A stretch of 22,263 bases of DNA from an archaeon (GTDB taxonomy: Archaea; Iainarchaeota; Iainarchaeia; Iainarchaeales; GCA-2688035), in NCBI GenBank assembly GCA_030745815.1, contig JASLNX010000148.1, positions 1 through 22,263 of the forward strand, in the 5' to 3' direction. Positions 7,534 to 14,416 of the stretch are shown in pieces. Below the pieces are notes generated by a model. The model ran no database searches, was not told the origin of the DNA, and was given only the letters and a program-made list of their open reading frames with translations. The position numbers and the translations under genes are program-made. Each line of letters opens with the position of its first letter. Position 1 is the first letter of the stretch.

Positions 7534-8259
7534 ATGGCTGGCAAAGAGATTAAGAGCCTAGGAGACATTGGAAGAAAACAATGGAAAGAGCTTGCGGCAA
7601 AGGTAAGGACTGCCCAGGGGAAAGTAATTGTTCTTGTGCACCCATTTCAGTATACTGAGCCAGGTATGGGTAAATTTGAAGCAGGGGTTGTAAACACATT
7701 GCGGCAAAGAAAAGCCCCTGTGGTGATTCTTGAAGCGCAAGAAAGAATAAAAGAAACCCAGGAGAGGCTGAGGGCACTTGGGGTTTCAGGGCATTTAATA
7801 ATTCCAACCAGTGCAAAAGACCCTAGGATTATTTTAAAGACCGCTTTTCTAAGACGCATGGCCCATTATGACAAAGTTGTTGACCCTGGGTTAATAGAAC
7901 ATATCAAAAAGGACGGAATAAAAAAAGTGTTTACCAGGCTTATAGGGCAAAAGCCAGTTTATGAAAAACACGGCAACCCGGCATTAATAAAAATTCTCAG
8001 AAGAGCAGGGGCAAAAAAAGTTTGGCTTGGAGGAGTAGTTGCAAAGGCAGACCTAAGTGTCAACGAGAAAGTTAGAGCATATGAGAGAGCCTGGCTTCCG
8101 AAGACAAGAGAACCCAGTAAAAAAACCATTTCACACGGCTGTATAGGGTTAACCTACAAAAGCCTTATTGGGGCCAAAGGATTTACGCACGTTAGGATAA
8201 TGCCAACAATGAGTTACCCAGACAAACCACACTACCCTCTAAAGCGACACAGAAAATAG
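7534..8259 (+). CDS. Conserved-looking protein of unknown function, 241 residues
   Basis: I do not recognise the family. The protein looks cytoplasmic, with no signal peptide or membrane helix, and is basic. It appears alpha/beta: a strand KVIVLVHPFQ near residues 30-39 after a helical start, a second VVILEAQER near 63, a third HLIIPTS near 87, then helices, KKVWLGGVVAKADL near 164-177, and a C-terminal segment with HGCIGLTYKSL and TMSYPDKPHYPLKRH. Alternating strands and helices suggest a Rossmann-like or hydrolase-like enzyme, and the conserved-looking His, Cys and Tyr residues near the end could be catalytic. It is a single gene with its own leaderless promoter, between two tRNA-Pro units on the other strand. 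No function is proposed. Confidence 0.8.
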   Translation: MAGKEIKSLGDIGRKQWKELAAKVRTAQGKVIVLVHPFQYTEPGMGKFEAGVVNTLRQRKAPVVILEAQERIKETQERLRALGVSGHLIIPTSAKDPRIILKTAFLRRMAHYDKVVDPGLIEHIKKDGIKKVFTRLIGQKPVYEKHGNPALIKILRRAGAKKVWLGGVVAKADLSVNEKVRAYERAWLPKTREPSKKTISHGCIGLTYKSLIGAKGFTHVRIMPTMSYPDKPHYPLKRHRK

Positions 8260-8274
8260 CATAAGAATTCAAAC

Positions 8275-8739
8275 CTATTCTGTTTCAAATCGCTTTATCA
8301 CTCTTGTGAAATGATTTATTGAACGCGGTTTTGCTTCTTCAACAAGTAATCTAATAAGAAAATCGGTCACTCGGGGAGTTGGCATTGTAGTCCAACCATG
8401 CCTTTCAAGGCCCTTGACAATGGCTTTGTTTGCTGTGTCGGCATACATTCCCTTAAACCCCTTCGCCTTCATCTTAGACTCAAGTGCTTGAAGTTCGTTA
8501 AATAGATTTACTGCAACTCTGGGGTCTTTGCCCATAAGGTGCAAGCGCAAAACTTTGGCTCTGGTTTTAAATTCGCCCCCGAATTTATTTTTCAGCAAAA
8601 CCCAGGCCGGCAATCCAACAAGTCTTGATTTTCCCCGGCTTATTTTCAAGTAAGGAAAAGGTGCCAAATGCCCTCCGCCCAACAGAGCGGGTCGCCCAAG
8701 CGTTACCTTTATCCCGTCAAGCCTCTTTCTTTTCGCCAT
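8275..8739 (-). CDS. Unrecognised basic protein directly downstream of tRNA-Pro(UGG)
   Basis: A 154-residue soluble basic protein with no family I can name. The start MAKRKRLDGIKVTLGRP is followed by a Gly-rich LLGGGHLAPFPYLK, a helical region with RLHLMGKDPRVAVNLFNELQALESK, and the segment YADTANKAIVKGLERHGW near 100-117. The last segment loosely recalls the tail of acetyltransferases, but no acetyl-CoA loop is present. Its ATG lies only four bases (TTAA) after the 3' end of tRNA-Pro(UGG). After 3'-end processing of the tRNA, the message would begin almost at the start codon, so it is probably expressed from the tRNA promoter as a leaderless mRNA. Confidence 0.75.
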   Translation of the reverse strand: MAKRKRLDGIKVTLGRPALLGGGHLAPFPYLKISRGKSRLVGLPAWVLLKNKFGGEFKTRAKVLRLHLMGKDPRVAVNLFNELQALESKMKAKGFKGMYADTANKAIVKGLERHGWTTMPTPRVTDFLIRLLVEEAKPRSINHFTRVIKRFETE

Positions 8740-8743
8740 TTAA

Positions 8744-8817
8744 TGGGGCCGAGAGGATTTGAACCCCTGTCGCAGCGTCCCAAACGCAGAATCCTAACCA
8801 AACTAGACTACAGCCCC
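8744..8817 (-). tRNA. tRNA-Pro (anticodon UGG)
   Basis: A 74-base cloverleaf. The acceptor GGGGCTG/CGGCCCC has one U-G pair, the D stem is GTCT/GGAT with a GG loop, the T stem AGGGG/CCTCT has the standard loop TTCAAAT, the discriminator is A73, and no CCA is encoded. The anticodon loop TTTGGGA gives UGG (CCA, and by wobble other CCN codons). The anticodon stem CTGCG/CGCTG contains one U-U mismatch at 28-42. It is transcribed away from the GT4 gene, with a box A at 8846-8853, and is followed after four bases by a protein gene. It is the second proline tRNA within 1.5 kb. Confidence 0.88.
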
Positions 8818-8845
8818 GTGCTTTAAATATTTGGCAAGAAAAAGC

Positions 8846-8853
8846 TATTTAAA
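8846..8853 (-). promoter_or_regulatory. Box A for tRNA-Pro(UGG)
   Basis: The minus strand reads TTTAAATA, centred about 32 bases before the tRNA 5' end, so transcription would start some six bases ahead of the mature end. It is a near-perfect archaeal box A and probably also drives the 8739 ORF. Confidence 0.65.
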
Positions 8854-8863
8854 GGTAAGTGTG

Positions 8864-10255
8864 TCACTTCCGCTTTCTCCAGAAGAGCAGGCCCATTAGG
8901 CCGTGGGATAATCTGTAAATTATGGAGTGGAGTTCTGCTAGAACTCTGTCAAGGTTCCATTTGTCAACCTGCGCCATTAATTTTTGAAGCCTTGGTTCAA
9001 GGGCCTCAATTGAATAGTGCTGCTTTACCAAATTGAAGTTCCTGTTAAGCATTGTGTCTCTTTTTTTCTTGTTTTTTAGAATTGCAAGGGTTTTGTCAAA
9101 AACCGGTTTACTAAGCTCTTTGTCCATTTCAATAAAGTCAAATCCCTTTCTTTTAATTTCGCGAAGAACCGGGTAGTTGTTTACAAAAAGGGGCTTTTTG
9201 TATGCCGCTGCCTCAATTACAATATTTCCAAATCCCTCAATGTCACTTGGGAAGCAAACAAGGTCTGCGTGTAGATAGGCGTCGTCAATACTGTAAACTC
9301 TTTTTCCGTCAACTTCTTTTCGGTGAAGGTAAACGTGGTCAGATGCAAAAATTACGTCCACTGCAAGCTCCCTAGTTTTTTTTACAAGGAACTCAAAGTA
9401 GTCCTTGCTCTCAGGGCCAGACGCAGGGCCGGTTATTACAAGAACGCACTTGTCTTTATTTTTAAACGCAGTGTTAATTTGCGAGGCCAACTCAATGCTT
9501 CTTTCAATTCGCTTTCTTTCAAGAATTCTTGTTGGCTGAAGAAGAAGCAATTGGTTTTGTTTAATTCCCAAATCTTTTCTAAAATTCTTGTTAAAGGAAT
9601 CTGGTTTGGCCAATTTGCTAAAATCAACAGCGTTCTCAATTACTACGCTGTCAATTCCTGTCCAGCGAAGGAAATCCTGCTGCGCAATTTTACTAATTGT
9701 AACGTTCTTAATTCTGGTGAGCTTTGGGGGAAATGCCTTTCCAAGAATGTGGGGGATGTTGTTGTACTTAATGTAATAGTTTCTCTCCCAGAAAAAATCA
9801 TGGTGGCGCATTATTGTAGGGATGTTAAGTTCTTCAATAAGCTCCTTTAATGCAATTCCAAGCGGGACATTTGCCGGGATTGCCAAAACGTTTTCAATGC
9901 TTAGCATGTTAATGCCGTTTGCCTGAATAAATTCCTTTAGCTGGGGCTTAATCTTTTTAACAGTTGAAGAAATAAGATCGCGAAGCGCTTTACTCTCATC
10001 GTCTCCCAATGGAGTCTCAAAAGCCATTCGTTTAATTGACTCAACTGTTGGATGATCCAAAGCAAGCTCTGGAATTTCAAGATGCGGAAGCTTTGGCTTT
10101 GAGCAAAATTTTCCTGAAATTAAAAACACTTTGTGCCCCAGGCCCTTGTATGCCTTTACCCACTTCTGGGCCTCCAAAGATACCCCGTCAATGCAAAGAA
10201 GCTGCGAATGAATTAAAGCAACCCTTCTTCTAGAAGGCAGTGGGAGTTTAGGCAT
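8864..10255 (-). CDS. GT4-type glycosyltransferase
   Basis: A 463-residue GT-B fold retaining glycosyltransferase. The N-terminal domain starts RRVALIHSQLLCIDGVSLEAQ, a typical acceptor-side Rossmann start with its GV loop, and holds RHHDFFWER at 150-158. The C-terminal donor domain has LQPTRILERKRIERSIEL (Arg/Lys for the nucleotide-sugar phosphates) and the EX7E motif Glu340-GFGNIVI-Glu348 preceded by VCFPSD. The chain ends with an amphipathic or hydrophobic YRLSHGLMGLLFW then RKRK, which might touch the membrane. The start ATG lies 26.5 bases from a box A, so the mRNA is leaderless. Donor and acceptor are unknown. With gpgS nearby, a second sugar transfer to glucosylglycerate is possible but is only inference; glycolipid or surface glycan synthesis is equally possible. 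Confidence 0.88.
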   Translation of the reverse strand: MPKLPLPSRRRVALIHSQLLCIDGVSLEAQKWVKAYKGLGHKVFLISGKFCSKPKLPHLEIPELALDHPTVESIKRMAFETPLGDDESKALRDLISSTVKKIKPQLKEFIQANGINMLSIENVLAIPANVPLGIALKELIEELNIPTIMRHHDFFWERNYYIKYNNIPHILGKAFPPKLTRIKNVTISKIAQQDFLRWTGIDSVVIENAVDFSKLAKPDSFNKNFRKDLGIKQNQLLLLQPTRILERKRIERSIELASQINTAFKNKDKCVLVITGPASGPESKDYFEFLVKKTRELAVDVIFASDHVYLHRKEVDGKRVYSIDDAYLHADLVCFPSDIEGFGNIVIEAAAYKKPLFVNNYPVLREIKRKGFDFIEMDKELSKPVFDKTLAILKNKKKRDTMLNRNFNLVKQHYSIEALEPRLQKLMAQVDKWNLDRVLAELHSIIYRLSHGLMGLLFWRKRK

Positions 10256-10277
10256 GCAATAAGTAAGTTTAAAGTGG

Positions 10278-10285
10278 TTTAAATA
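10278..10285 (-). promoter_or_regulatory. Box A of a leaderless promoter for the GT4 gene
   Basis: On the minus strand TATTTAAA is centred 26.5 bases before the ATG at 10255. No ribosome binding site is present at that start. Confidence 0.6.
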
Positions 10286-10363
10286 ATTTTAGTCTGGCCC
10301 AAAGCGAACAGTGGAAACGATAAAGGGGAAAAATTCAGTGGAAATCTACTCTCTTTACCTGAG

Positions 10364-10371
10364 TTTATAAA
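10364..10371 (+). promoter_or_regulatory. Box A for the leader ORF/86-residue protein transcript
   Basis: TTTATAAA points to a start near 10394, which leaves about 12 leader bases holding GAGGTGG (10395-10401) before ATG 10406. Of the first genes in a transcription unit here, this one has the clearest strong ribosome binding site. Confidence 0.6.
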
Positions 10372-10405
10372 CGATCTTGCGGCAATTTACTTCAGAGGTG
10401 GTAAA

Positions 10406-10486
10406 ATGATTGCATCAAGATTATGCAGATTTGTTCCAACAGTAAGGAGCCCTAAAAGAATTCGCGGACTAATAAGAGTTGCTTAA
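10406..10486 (+). CDS. 26-residue leader ORF, Arg-rich
   Basis: ATG 10406 is preceded at four bases by GAGGTGG, a near-full match to the archaeal anti-Shine-Dalgarno, and by a box A at 10364. The frame runs 26 codons to TAA at 10484. The peptide starts MIASRLCRFVPTV and ends RIRGLIRVA. It has six Arg and one Lys and no acidic residue, and could form a short amphipathic helix. It ends 59 bases before the next ATG (10546), so both are on one transcript. It may be a real small protein (nucleic-acid or membrane binding) or a translated leader that controls the downstream gene. No homolog is recognised. Confidence 0.5.
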   Translation: MIASRLCRFVPTVRSPKRIRGLIRVA

Positions 10487-10545
10487 AGAAGTAGGCTTAC
10501 CAGACAAGTGTTTCACCGCACAATAAAAAAAGAGGAGGTGGGGGT

Positions 10546-10806
10546 ATGACAGTTCCAGTAAAGAAATTCGGCGCAGGCGCAATCCAGGTTGCAATATGGC
10601 AAAATGAAGGAAAGGAAGGGATCAACTACAACACTGTTTCAATTCAAAAGAACTACAAGGACAAGAACGATGAGTGGAAAAGCAGTAGCTCAATGAAAGC
10701 AAACGACATCCCAAAAGCCATTCTTGCACTGCAGAAAGCTTACGAGTATCTTACTCTAAAAGAAGCTGAAGCAGGGGAAAAAGAGCTTATTGCGGCAATT
10801 GGATAG
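10546..10806 (+). CDS. Small beta-rich protein, possible single-stranded nucleic acid binder
   Basis: An 86-residue soluble protein. The pattern is a four-strand sheet (KFGAGAIQVAIWQNEG, YNTVSIQKNYKD, WKSSSSMKANDIP) followed by one long helix (KAILALQKAYEYLTLKEAEAG). Aromatic and basic residues alternate along the strands. Proteins of this shape are widespread in archaea and phages, and the arrangement recalls PC4-like single-strand binders, but I cannot confirm the family. The start is fixed by GGAGGTG at 10534-10540, five bases upstream, an unusually strong site that suggests high expression. DNA ligase follows after 54 bases, which fits a role in DNA transactions. Function is inference. 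Confidence 0.75.
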   Translation: MTVPVKKFGAGAIQVAIWQNEGKEGINYNTVSIQKNYKDKNDEWKSSSSMKANDIPKAILALQKAYEYLTLKEAEAGEKELIAAIG

Positions 10807-10860
10807 GCAGAAAAGGCCAGGGAAAAAACTTTTCAATAGGTCTATGCAACAATATATTCA

Positions 10861-12687
10861 ATGAATTTCAAGAAGATCGCAGAATACTTCGAGAAAATAG
10901 AGAGCGCAAGCAGCAGGCTCATAATGACCGGCATCCTTGCAGAGCTATTTAGCGAAGCAGATTCTGCAGAGATTACAAAAATAATCTACCTATTGCAAGG
11001 CCAACTTGCCCCAGCCCACAAACAAATTGAAGTGGGAATGGGCGAAAAGTACATTGAGAAAGCCATAGCGAAAGCTGGCGGTTACAGCGCGGGAGAAGTG
11101 CACTCTGAATTCAAGGAACTGGGGGATCTTGGACTTGTTGCAGAGCACTTCATAAAAAACAAAAAACAAAAGAGCCTATTCTCAGCAGAACTAAGTATTG
11201 AAAAGGTCTTCAGCAATTTAATGAAGATTGCAACTTCTTCAGGCTCCGGGAGCCAGGATCTAAAAATAAAACTTATTGCAGAATTATTAAACAGCGCATC
11301 CCAACTTGAAGCGCGCTATCTTGTAAGAATTCCTCTTGGGAACATGCGCCTTGGAATTGGCGACCCCACAATAATGGACGCACTTGCAATAAATCTCACA
11401 AAAGAAGCAAGGCAGGATAAAAAACTTGTGAAGGAAATTGAGTCCACGCTAAAAGAGAAAAAGGAGGAAAAGCGCGAGGCAGAATTTGAACGAAAGCTCA
11501 GGGTAAAACTGCGCGAAAGAATTGAAGCCAAGTACAATGTTCACAGCGACCTTGGAAGTGTTGCTGAAAAGTTAAAAAGCAAGGGAGTAAATGGACTGGA
11601 TGAAATTAGTATTGAACCAGGCACTCCAATTAGGCCAACTCTTGCTGAACGACTTCCATCAGCAGAGGAAATAATCAAAAAACTTGGAAAGTGCGCAATT
11701 GAAGCAAAGTACGATGGATTTAGACTGGCAATCCATAAAGACGGGAATAAGGTTACAATTTTTAGTAGGCAACAGGAAAACGTTACCCCTATGTTTCCAG
11801 AACTTTCAGAGGCCGTAAAAAAGCAAGTAAAAGCAAAGGACGCAATTTTTGAAGGAGAAGCCCTTGCCTTCAACGAGGAAACAGGCGAATACTATTCATT
11901 TCAAATTACAATTCAGCGAAAGAGAAAATACAACGTTAAAGAAATGTCTGAACAATTTCCACTGAAGCTATTTGCCTTTGACGTACTTTACATAGACGGC
12001 AAAAGCCTGATGGGCTTACCGTTTAAGGAACGAAGGAAGAGGCTGGAAAAAATGATTGGTAAGGGAAAAACCCTTGGATTAAGCGACTCAATTATTACTG
12101 ACAACCCAAAAGAGATTGAAACTTATTTCAACGAAAGGGTTGAAAAGGGGCTTGAAGGGATTATTGCAAAGGACTTGAATGCACCATACATTGCTGGTGC
12201 AAGAAAGTTTGCCTGGATAAAACTTAAGAGAAGCTATAAGGGTGAACTTTCAGACACAGTTGATGCGGTAATTGTTGGCTATTTCAAAGGAAAAGGAAAG
12301 AGAACACAGTTTGGTTTAGGTGGTCTTCTTACTGCAGTCTACGATGAAAAAGAAGATGTGTTTAGATCTGTTGCAAAAATTGGAACAGGCATGACTGAAG
12401 AAAACCTTTCAGAACTTGAGAAAATTCTTTCAAAAATAAAAAGAGAAAAGAAGCCGCAAAGAGTTGACAGCGGAGTAGAACCAGACTTTTGGGTTGAACC
12501 AAAGTATGTTGTTGAAGTTCTTGCTGACGAAATAACAAAGAGTCCAATGCATAAAGCTGCGGGATTAGCCTTGAGATTTCCGCGCATGATAAAAATAAGG
12601 ACTGATAAGAAAGCAGAACAGGCTACAACAGTTAAAGAAATAAAACAGATGTTTAAAGCGCAAAGACACGTCAAGCTTGGTGAGTAG
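10861..12687 (+). CDS. lig: ATP-dependent DNA ligase, archaeal type
   Basis: Seals nicks in DNA during replication and repair. The 608-residue protein has the archaeal/eukaryotic ligase I order. An N-terminal helical DNA-binding domain includes YLVRIPLGNMRLGIGD at 153-168. The nucleotidyltransferase domain has adenylation Lys283 in KYDGFR (motif I), Glu331 in FEGEALAF, motif III at 372-380 (AFDVLYIDG), motif IV EGIIAKD at 432-438 and motif V WIKLKR at 452-457. An OB domain follows, with PRMIKIRTDK at the end. Between helices of the DNA-binding domain, residues about 180-220 form an extra, highly charged Lys/Glu coiled stretch that I do not expect in most archaeal ligases. A weak box A (TTTCAATA, 10831-10838) sits at leaderless spacing, and it may also be read from the upstream promoter. 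Confidence 0.95.
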   Translation: MNFKKIAEYFEKIESASSRLIMTGILAELFSEADSAEITKIIYLLQGQLAPAHKQIEVGMGEKYIEKAIAKAGGYSAGEVHSEFKELGDLGLVAEHFIKNKKQKSLFSAELSIEKVFSNLMKIATSSGSGSQDLKIKLIAELLNSASQLEARYLVRIPLGNMRLGIGDPTIMDALAINLTKEARQDKKLVKEIESTLKEKKEEKREAEFERKLRVKLRERIEAKYNVHSDLGSVAEKLKSKGVNGLDEISIEPGTPIRPTLAERLPSAEEIIKKLGKCAIEAKYDGFRLAIHKDGNKVTIFSRQQENVTPMFPELSEAVKKQVKAKDAIFEGEALAFNEETGEYYSFQITIQRKRKYNVKEMSEQFPLKLFAFDVLYIDGKSLMGLPFKERRKRLEKMIGKGKTLGLSDSIITDNPKEIETYFNERVEKGLEGIIAKDLNAPYIAGARKFAWIKLKRSYKGELSDTVDAVIVGYFKGKGKRTQFGLGGLLTAVYDEKEDVFRSVAKIGTGMTEENLSELEKILSKIKREKKPQRVDSGVEPDFWVEPKYVVEVLADEITKSPMHKAAGLALRFPRMIKIRTDKKAEQATTVKEIKQMFKAQRHVKLGE

Positions 12688-12691
12688 CTCT

Positions 12692-12961
12692 TTATTTTTT
12701 GTAAACTTTTTCTGCCCACACTCTTTTGAAGAACGGGAGAGTAAGGGTTGAAAGCATAAAACCAACTGCAGGGACAATCGCATTCAACCAAGGGTCAGCA
12801 ATGTTAATTGCTTGAAGGTAAAGGCCAATTGCAAGATATGTAAAAAGAGTTAGAAGCGCTCTTCTTGTGTAACTTGTTTCCCAGGCCTTGTCTGTTTCAA
12901 CCTTTTTGTTTCTTCCCTCTATTCTTTCTAAAGATTCTTGAAGCTTTTCAAGTGTTACCAT
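12692..12961 (-). CDS. Small two-helix membrane protein
   Basis: An 89-residue protein. Residues 1-28 are a charged, probably coiled helix (LEKLQESLERIEGRNKKVETDKAWETS). Two membrane segments follow at about 34-50 and 58-76, joined by INIADPWLNA, and the tail FFKRVWAEKVYKK is basic. By the positive-inside rule both ends would be cytoplasmic. Proteins with the DKAWETS-xx-RR start and the PWLNAxVPAxGFxLSTLTLPFxK segment are, from memory, common in bacteria and archaea but uncharacterised. It converges on the ligase gene with four bases between stops and has its own leaderless-type promoter at 12984-12991. Confidence 0.82.
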   Translation of the reverse strand: MVTLEKLQESLERIEGRNKKVETDKAWETSYTRRALLTLFTYLAIGLYLQAINIADPWLNAIVPAVGFMLSTLTLPFFKRVWAEKVYKK

Positions 12962-12983
12962 GCTTAAAGTTATTTTAAACTAG

Positions 12984-12991
12984 ATTAAATA
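12984..12991 (-). promoter_or_regulatory. Box A for the 12961 membrane protein
   Basis: The minus strand reads TATTTAAT, centred 26.5 bases from the ATG at 12961, so transcription would begin at the start codon. It lies back-to-back with the box A at 13013-13020 of the divergent gene. Confidence 0.55.
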
Positions 12992-13012
12992 CTTTTCCCA
13001 TGCGGGGAATTC

Positions 13013-13020
13013 TTTTATAC
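13013..13020 (+). promoter_or_regulatory. Box A for the 13043 operon
   Basis: TTTTATAC is centred 26.5 bases before ATG 13043, with no ribosome binding site between. This is the leaderless spacing. The divergent box A on the other strand is about 29 bases away, so the two promoters may compete or share a regulator. Confidence 0.6.
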
Positions 13021-13042
13021 TAGTTTTCGCTTTATTACTTGC

Positions 13043-13294
13043 ATGGGTTGGAAACACTTTGGGTTATCTCTTAAGAGTACTATTGTAGTACTTTTGGCCT
13101 TTGCAATAGTTATAATTGTGAGACTTTCCTGGACCGAATGGAGTGGCAGCTTCACAATACCGTTCATTAGAACAGGCAGGTATGGTGAACTTATTGTTCT
13201 TCTTTTGTTAGGAGCAGCAGTAGCCATTGGCCTTGGAAAACTTCTTCAGTGGGTGTTTCATGCAGAAACCCGCCCGGCCAGGAGGCGAAGATAA
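13043..13294 (+). CDS. Small membrane protein with two predicted helices
   Basis: An 83-residue protein with hydrophobic segments at about 11-28 (STIVVLLAFAIVIIVRL) and 48-70 (ELIVLLLLGAAVAIGLGKLL). A short loop rich in Trp, Thr and Gly lies between, and the chain ends in four arginines (ARRRR), so both ends are likely cytoplasmic. No family is recognised. The stop codon abuts the ATG of the next gene, and GGAGG inside its last codons (13281-13285) serves that gene, so the two are translated as a pair. It is probably an accessory or assembly partner of the membrane-anchored protein encoded next. Confidence 0.78.
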   Translation: MGWKHFGLSLKSTIVVLLAFAIVIIVRLSWTEWSGSFTIPFIRTGRYGELIVLLLLGAAVAIGLGKLLQWVFHAETRPARRRR

Positions 13295-14317
13295 ATGGCT
13301 GATCAAGGCCCTTTTAGGCTTTTAGTTTCTGCTCTAGTTGCACTTGCCCTTCTTGCTGTCTTCTATACTTACGTTGTGCCCTTATTTTTTCCATCGCCTG
13401 AACCGCTTTCAATTCTAGAGAAAAATATTGGGGTTGCAAGCATCACCACCGGAAAGGGAATTGTTAAAGAAATCAGATTTGGTGTAAGTGGATTTTCAGG
13501 CAACACATTTGATTCACATAACATAAGCCTAGCTTTTGAATGCAACAGTGCTGCACTTTGCTGCAACATAAGTGAAGTTGACGAAAACTGCACTAAGGAT
13601 ATTGCATGGAACGAACGCAGTATTGAAATAAAAAGCGAGATGGTAATTGAAACCACTGCACGCTGCTTTTATGAAAACACTATTCACGTGTGCAAAATTT
13701 ACTTTGGAAAAAAGCCCGCGCAAATTGAAATTGTAAAATCAGATATTAAGAAAAAAATTAATCTTGACGAGGAAAACGTTGTGTTAGATTTAGAAATAAA
13801 AAATTCCGGGGCTGTTCCTCTTTTTAACGGGATAATTAAAGTAGATGTTTACGAAATGTATCTTGAAGCCAACAAATGGGAAAAAAGATATGTTGGGAGG
13901 GCACTTGTTAACAAGACATTTGGAGAGATTCAGCCAGGGAGCATGCTTAAGAAGCAGATTCCAATAAGTGTTTCTGGGGCCGGGAAGTATGATGTTAAAT
14001 TGCGGGTTTGGGGGGACAATGCTGGCTTTGAAGAAAAAAATCTTAACTTTGAAGTAACTGGGGAAAGTACCTGCAAACTTGACAGTTTAAAACAGTGTGA
14101 CCCAGCAGAAATGGGAATAAGTGGATGCAGAGCAATATGCTATTGCACCAGCTGCCTGCTAAGTAGCCAGTGTATTGAAAGGGTAAGAACAGAGGTTAAG
14201 AGCATTCAGGCAGAAGGCCAAGAAAAGCAAGTTAATTTGGAAAGCCACGGCATAACTCCAATGGCCACCAATATGGTTGAAGTAAGCCTGCCGCAAGACT
14301 TTTGTAACACACCCTAA
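13295..14317 (+). CDS. Membrane-anchored extracellular Cys-rich protein with CARDB-like domain
   Basis: A 340-residue protein. An N-terminal hydrophobic helix (about 8-31) without an obvious cleavage site would anchor it with the remainder outside the cell. Residues about 40-140 form a first domain with six Cys (83, 89, 90, 99, 124, 133). Residues 155-255 read as a CARDB/Ig-like beta sandwich: VVLDLEIKNSGAVPLFNG, then IQPGSMLKKQIPI and YDVKLRVWGD. A dense cluster follows with Cys260, 268, 278, 282, 284, 287 and 293, plus Cys337 near the end, giving 14 Cys in all. The even number and outside location suggest disulfides, or metal binding by the cluster. The hydrophobic start also resembles pilin-like anchors, but no class III signal motif is seen. 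Function unknown. Confidence 0.75.
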   Translation: MADQGPFRLLVSALVALALLAVFYTYVVPLFFPSPEPLSILEKNIGVASITTGKGIVKEIRFGVSGFSGNTFDSHNISLAFECNSAALCCNISEVDENCTKDIAWNERSIEIKSEMVIETTARCFYENTIHVCKIYFGKKPAQIEIVKSDIKKKINLDEENVVLDLEIKNSGAVPLFNGIIKVDVYEMYLEANKWEKRYVGRALVNKTFGEIQPGSMLKKQIPISVSGAGKYDVKLRVWGDNAGFEEKNLNFEVTGESTCKLDSLKQCDPAEMGISGCRAICYCTSCLLSSQCIERVRTEVKSIQAEGQEKQVNLESHGITPMATNMVEVSLPQDFCNTP

Positions 14318-14374
14318 AATAAGTAATAATTGGGTTCTTTCACATTAAAATAGCTTTAAAAGCAGGTTTAGTTG

Positions 14375-14384
14375 AAAATATATA
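14375..14384 (+). promoter_or_regulatory. Candidate box A for the hairpin RNA
   Basis: AAAATATATA lies in a 290-base stretch with no gene. Initiation about 26 bases on, near 14406, would give a transcript whose main content is the strong hairpin at 14417-14462. Similar A/T runs occur elsewhere in this gap, so confidence is limited. Confidence 0.4.
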
Positions 14385-14416
14385 CGCCAAAAGCACAAAA
14401 ATGCTATTGGTAAGCC

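Noticed and set aside
7281..7568. 95-codon open frame on the minus strand
   Set aside because: It runs through the tRNA-Pro gene and the promoter and start of the opposite gene, and its composition does not look like a protein.
8275..8739. GNAT acetyltransferase for the 154-residue protein
   Set aside because: Only the loose ANKAIVKGLERHGW segment resembles that family; no acetyl-CoA pyrophosphate loop (Q/R-x-x-G-x-G/A) is present.
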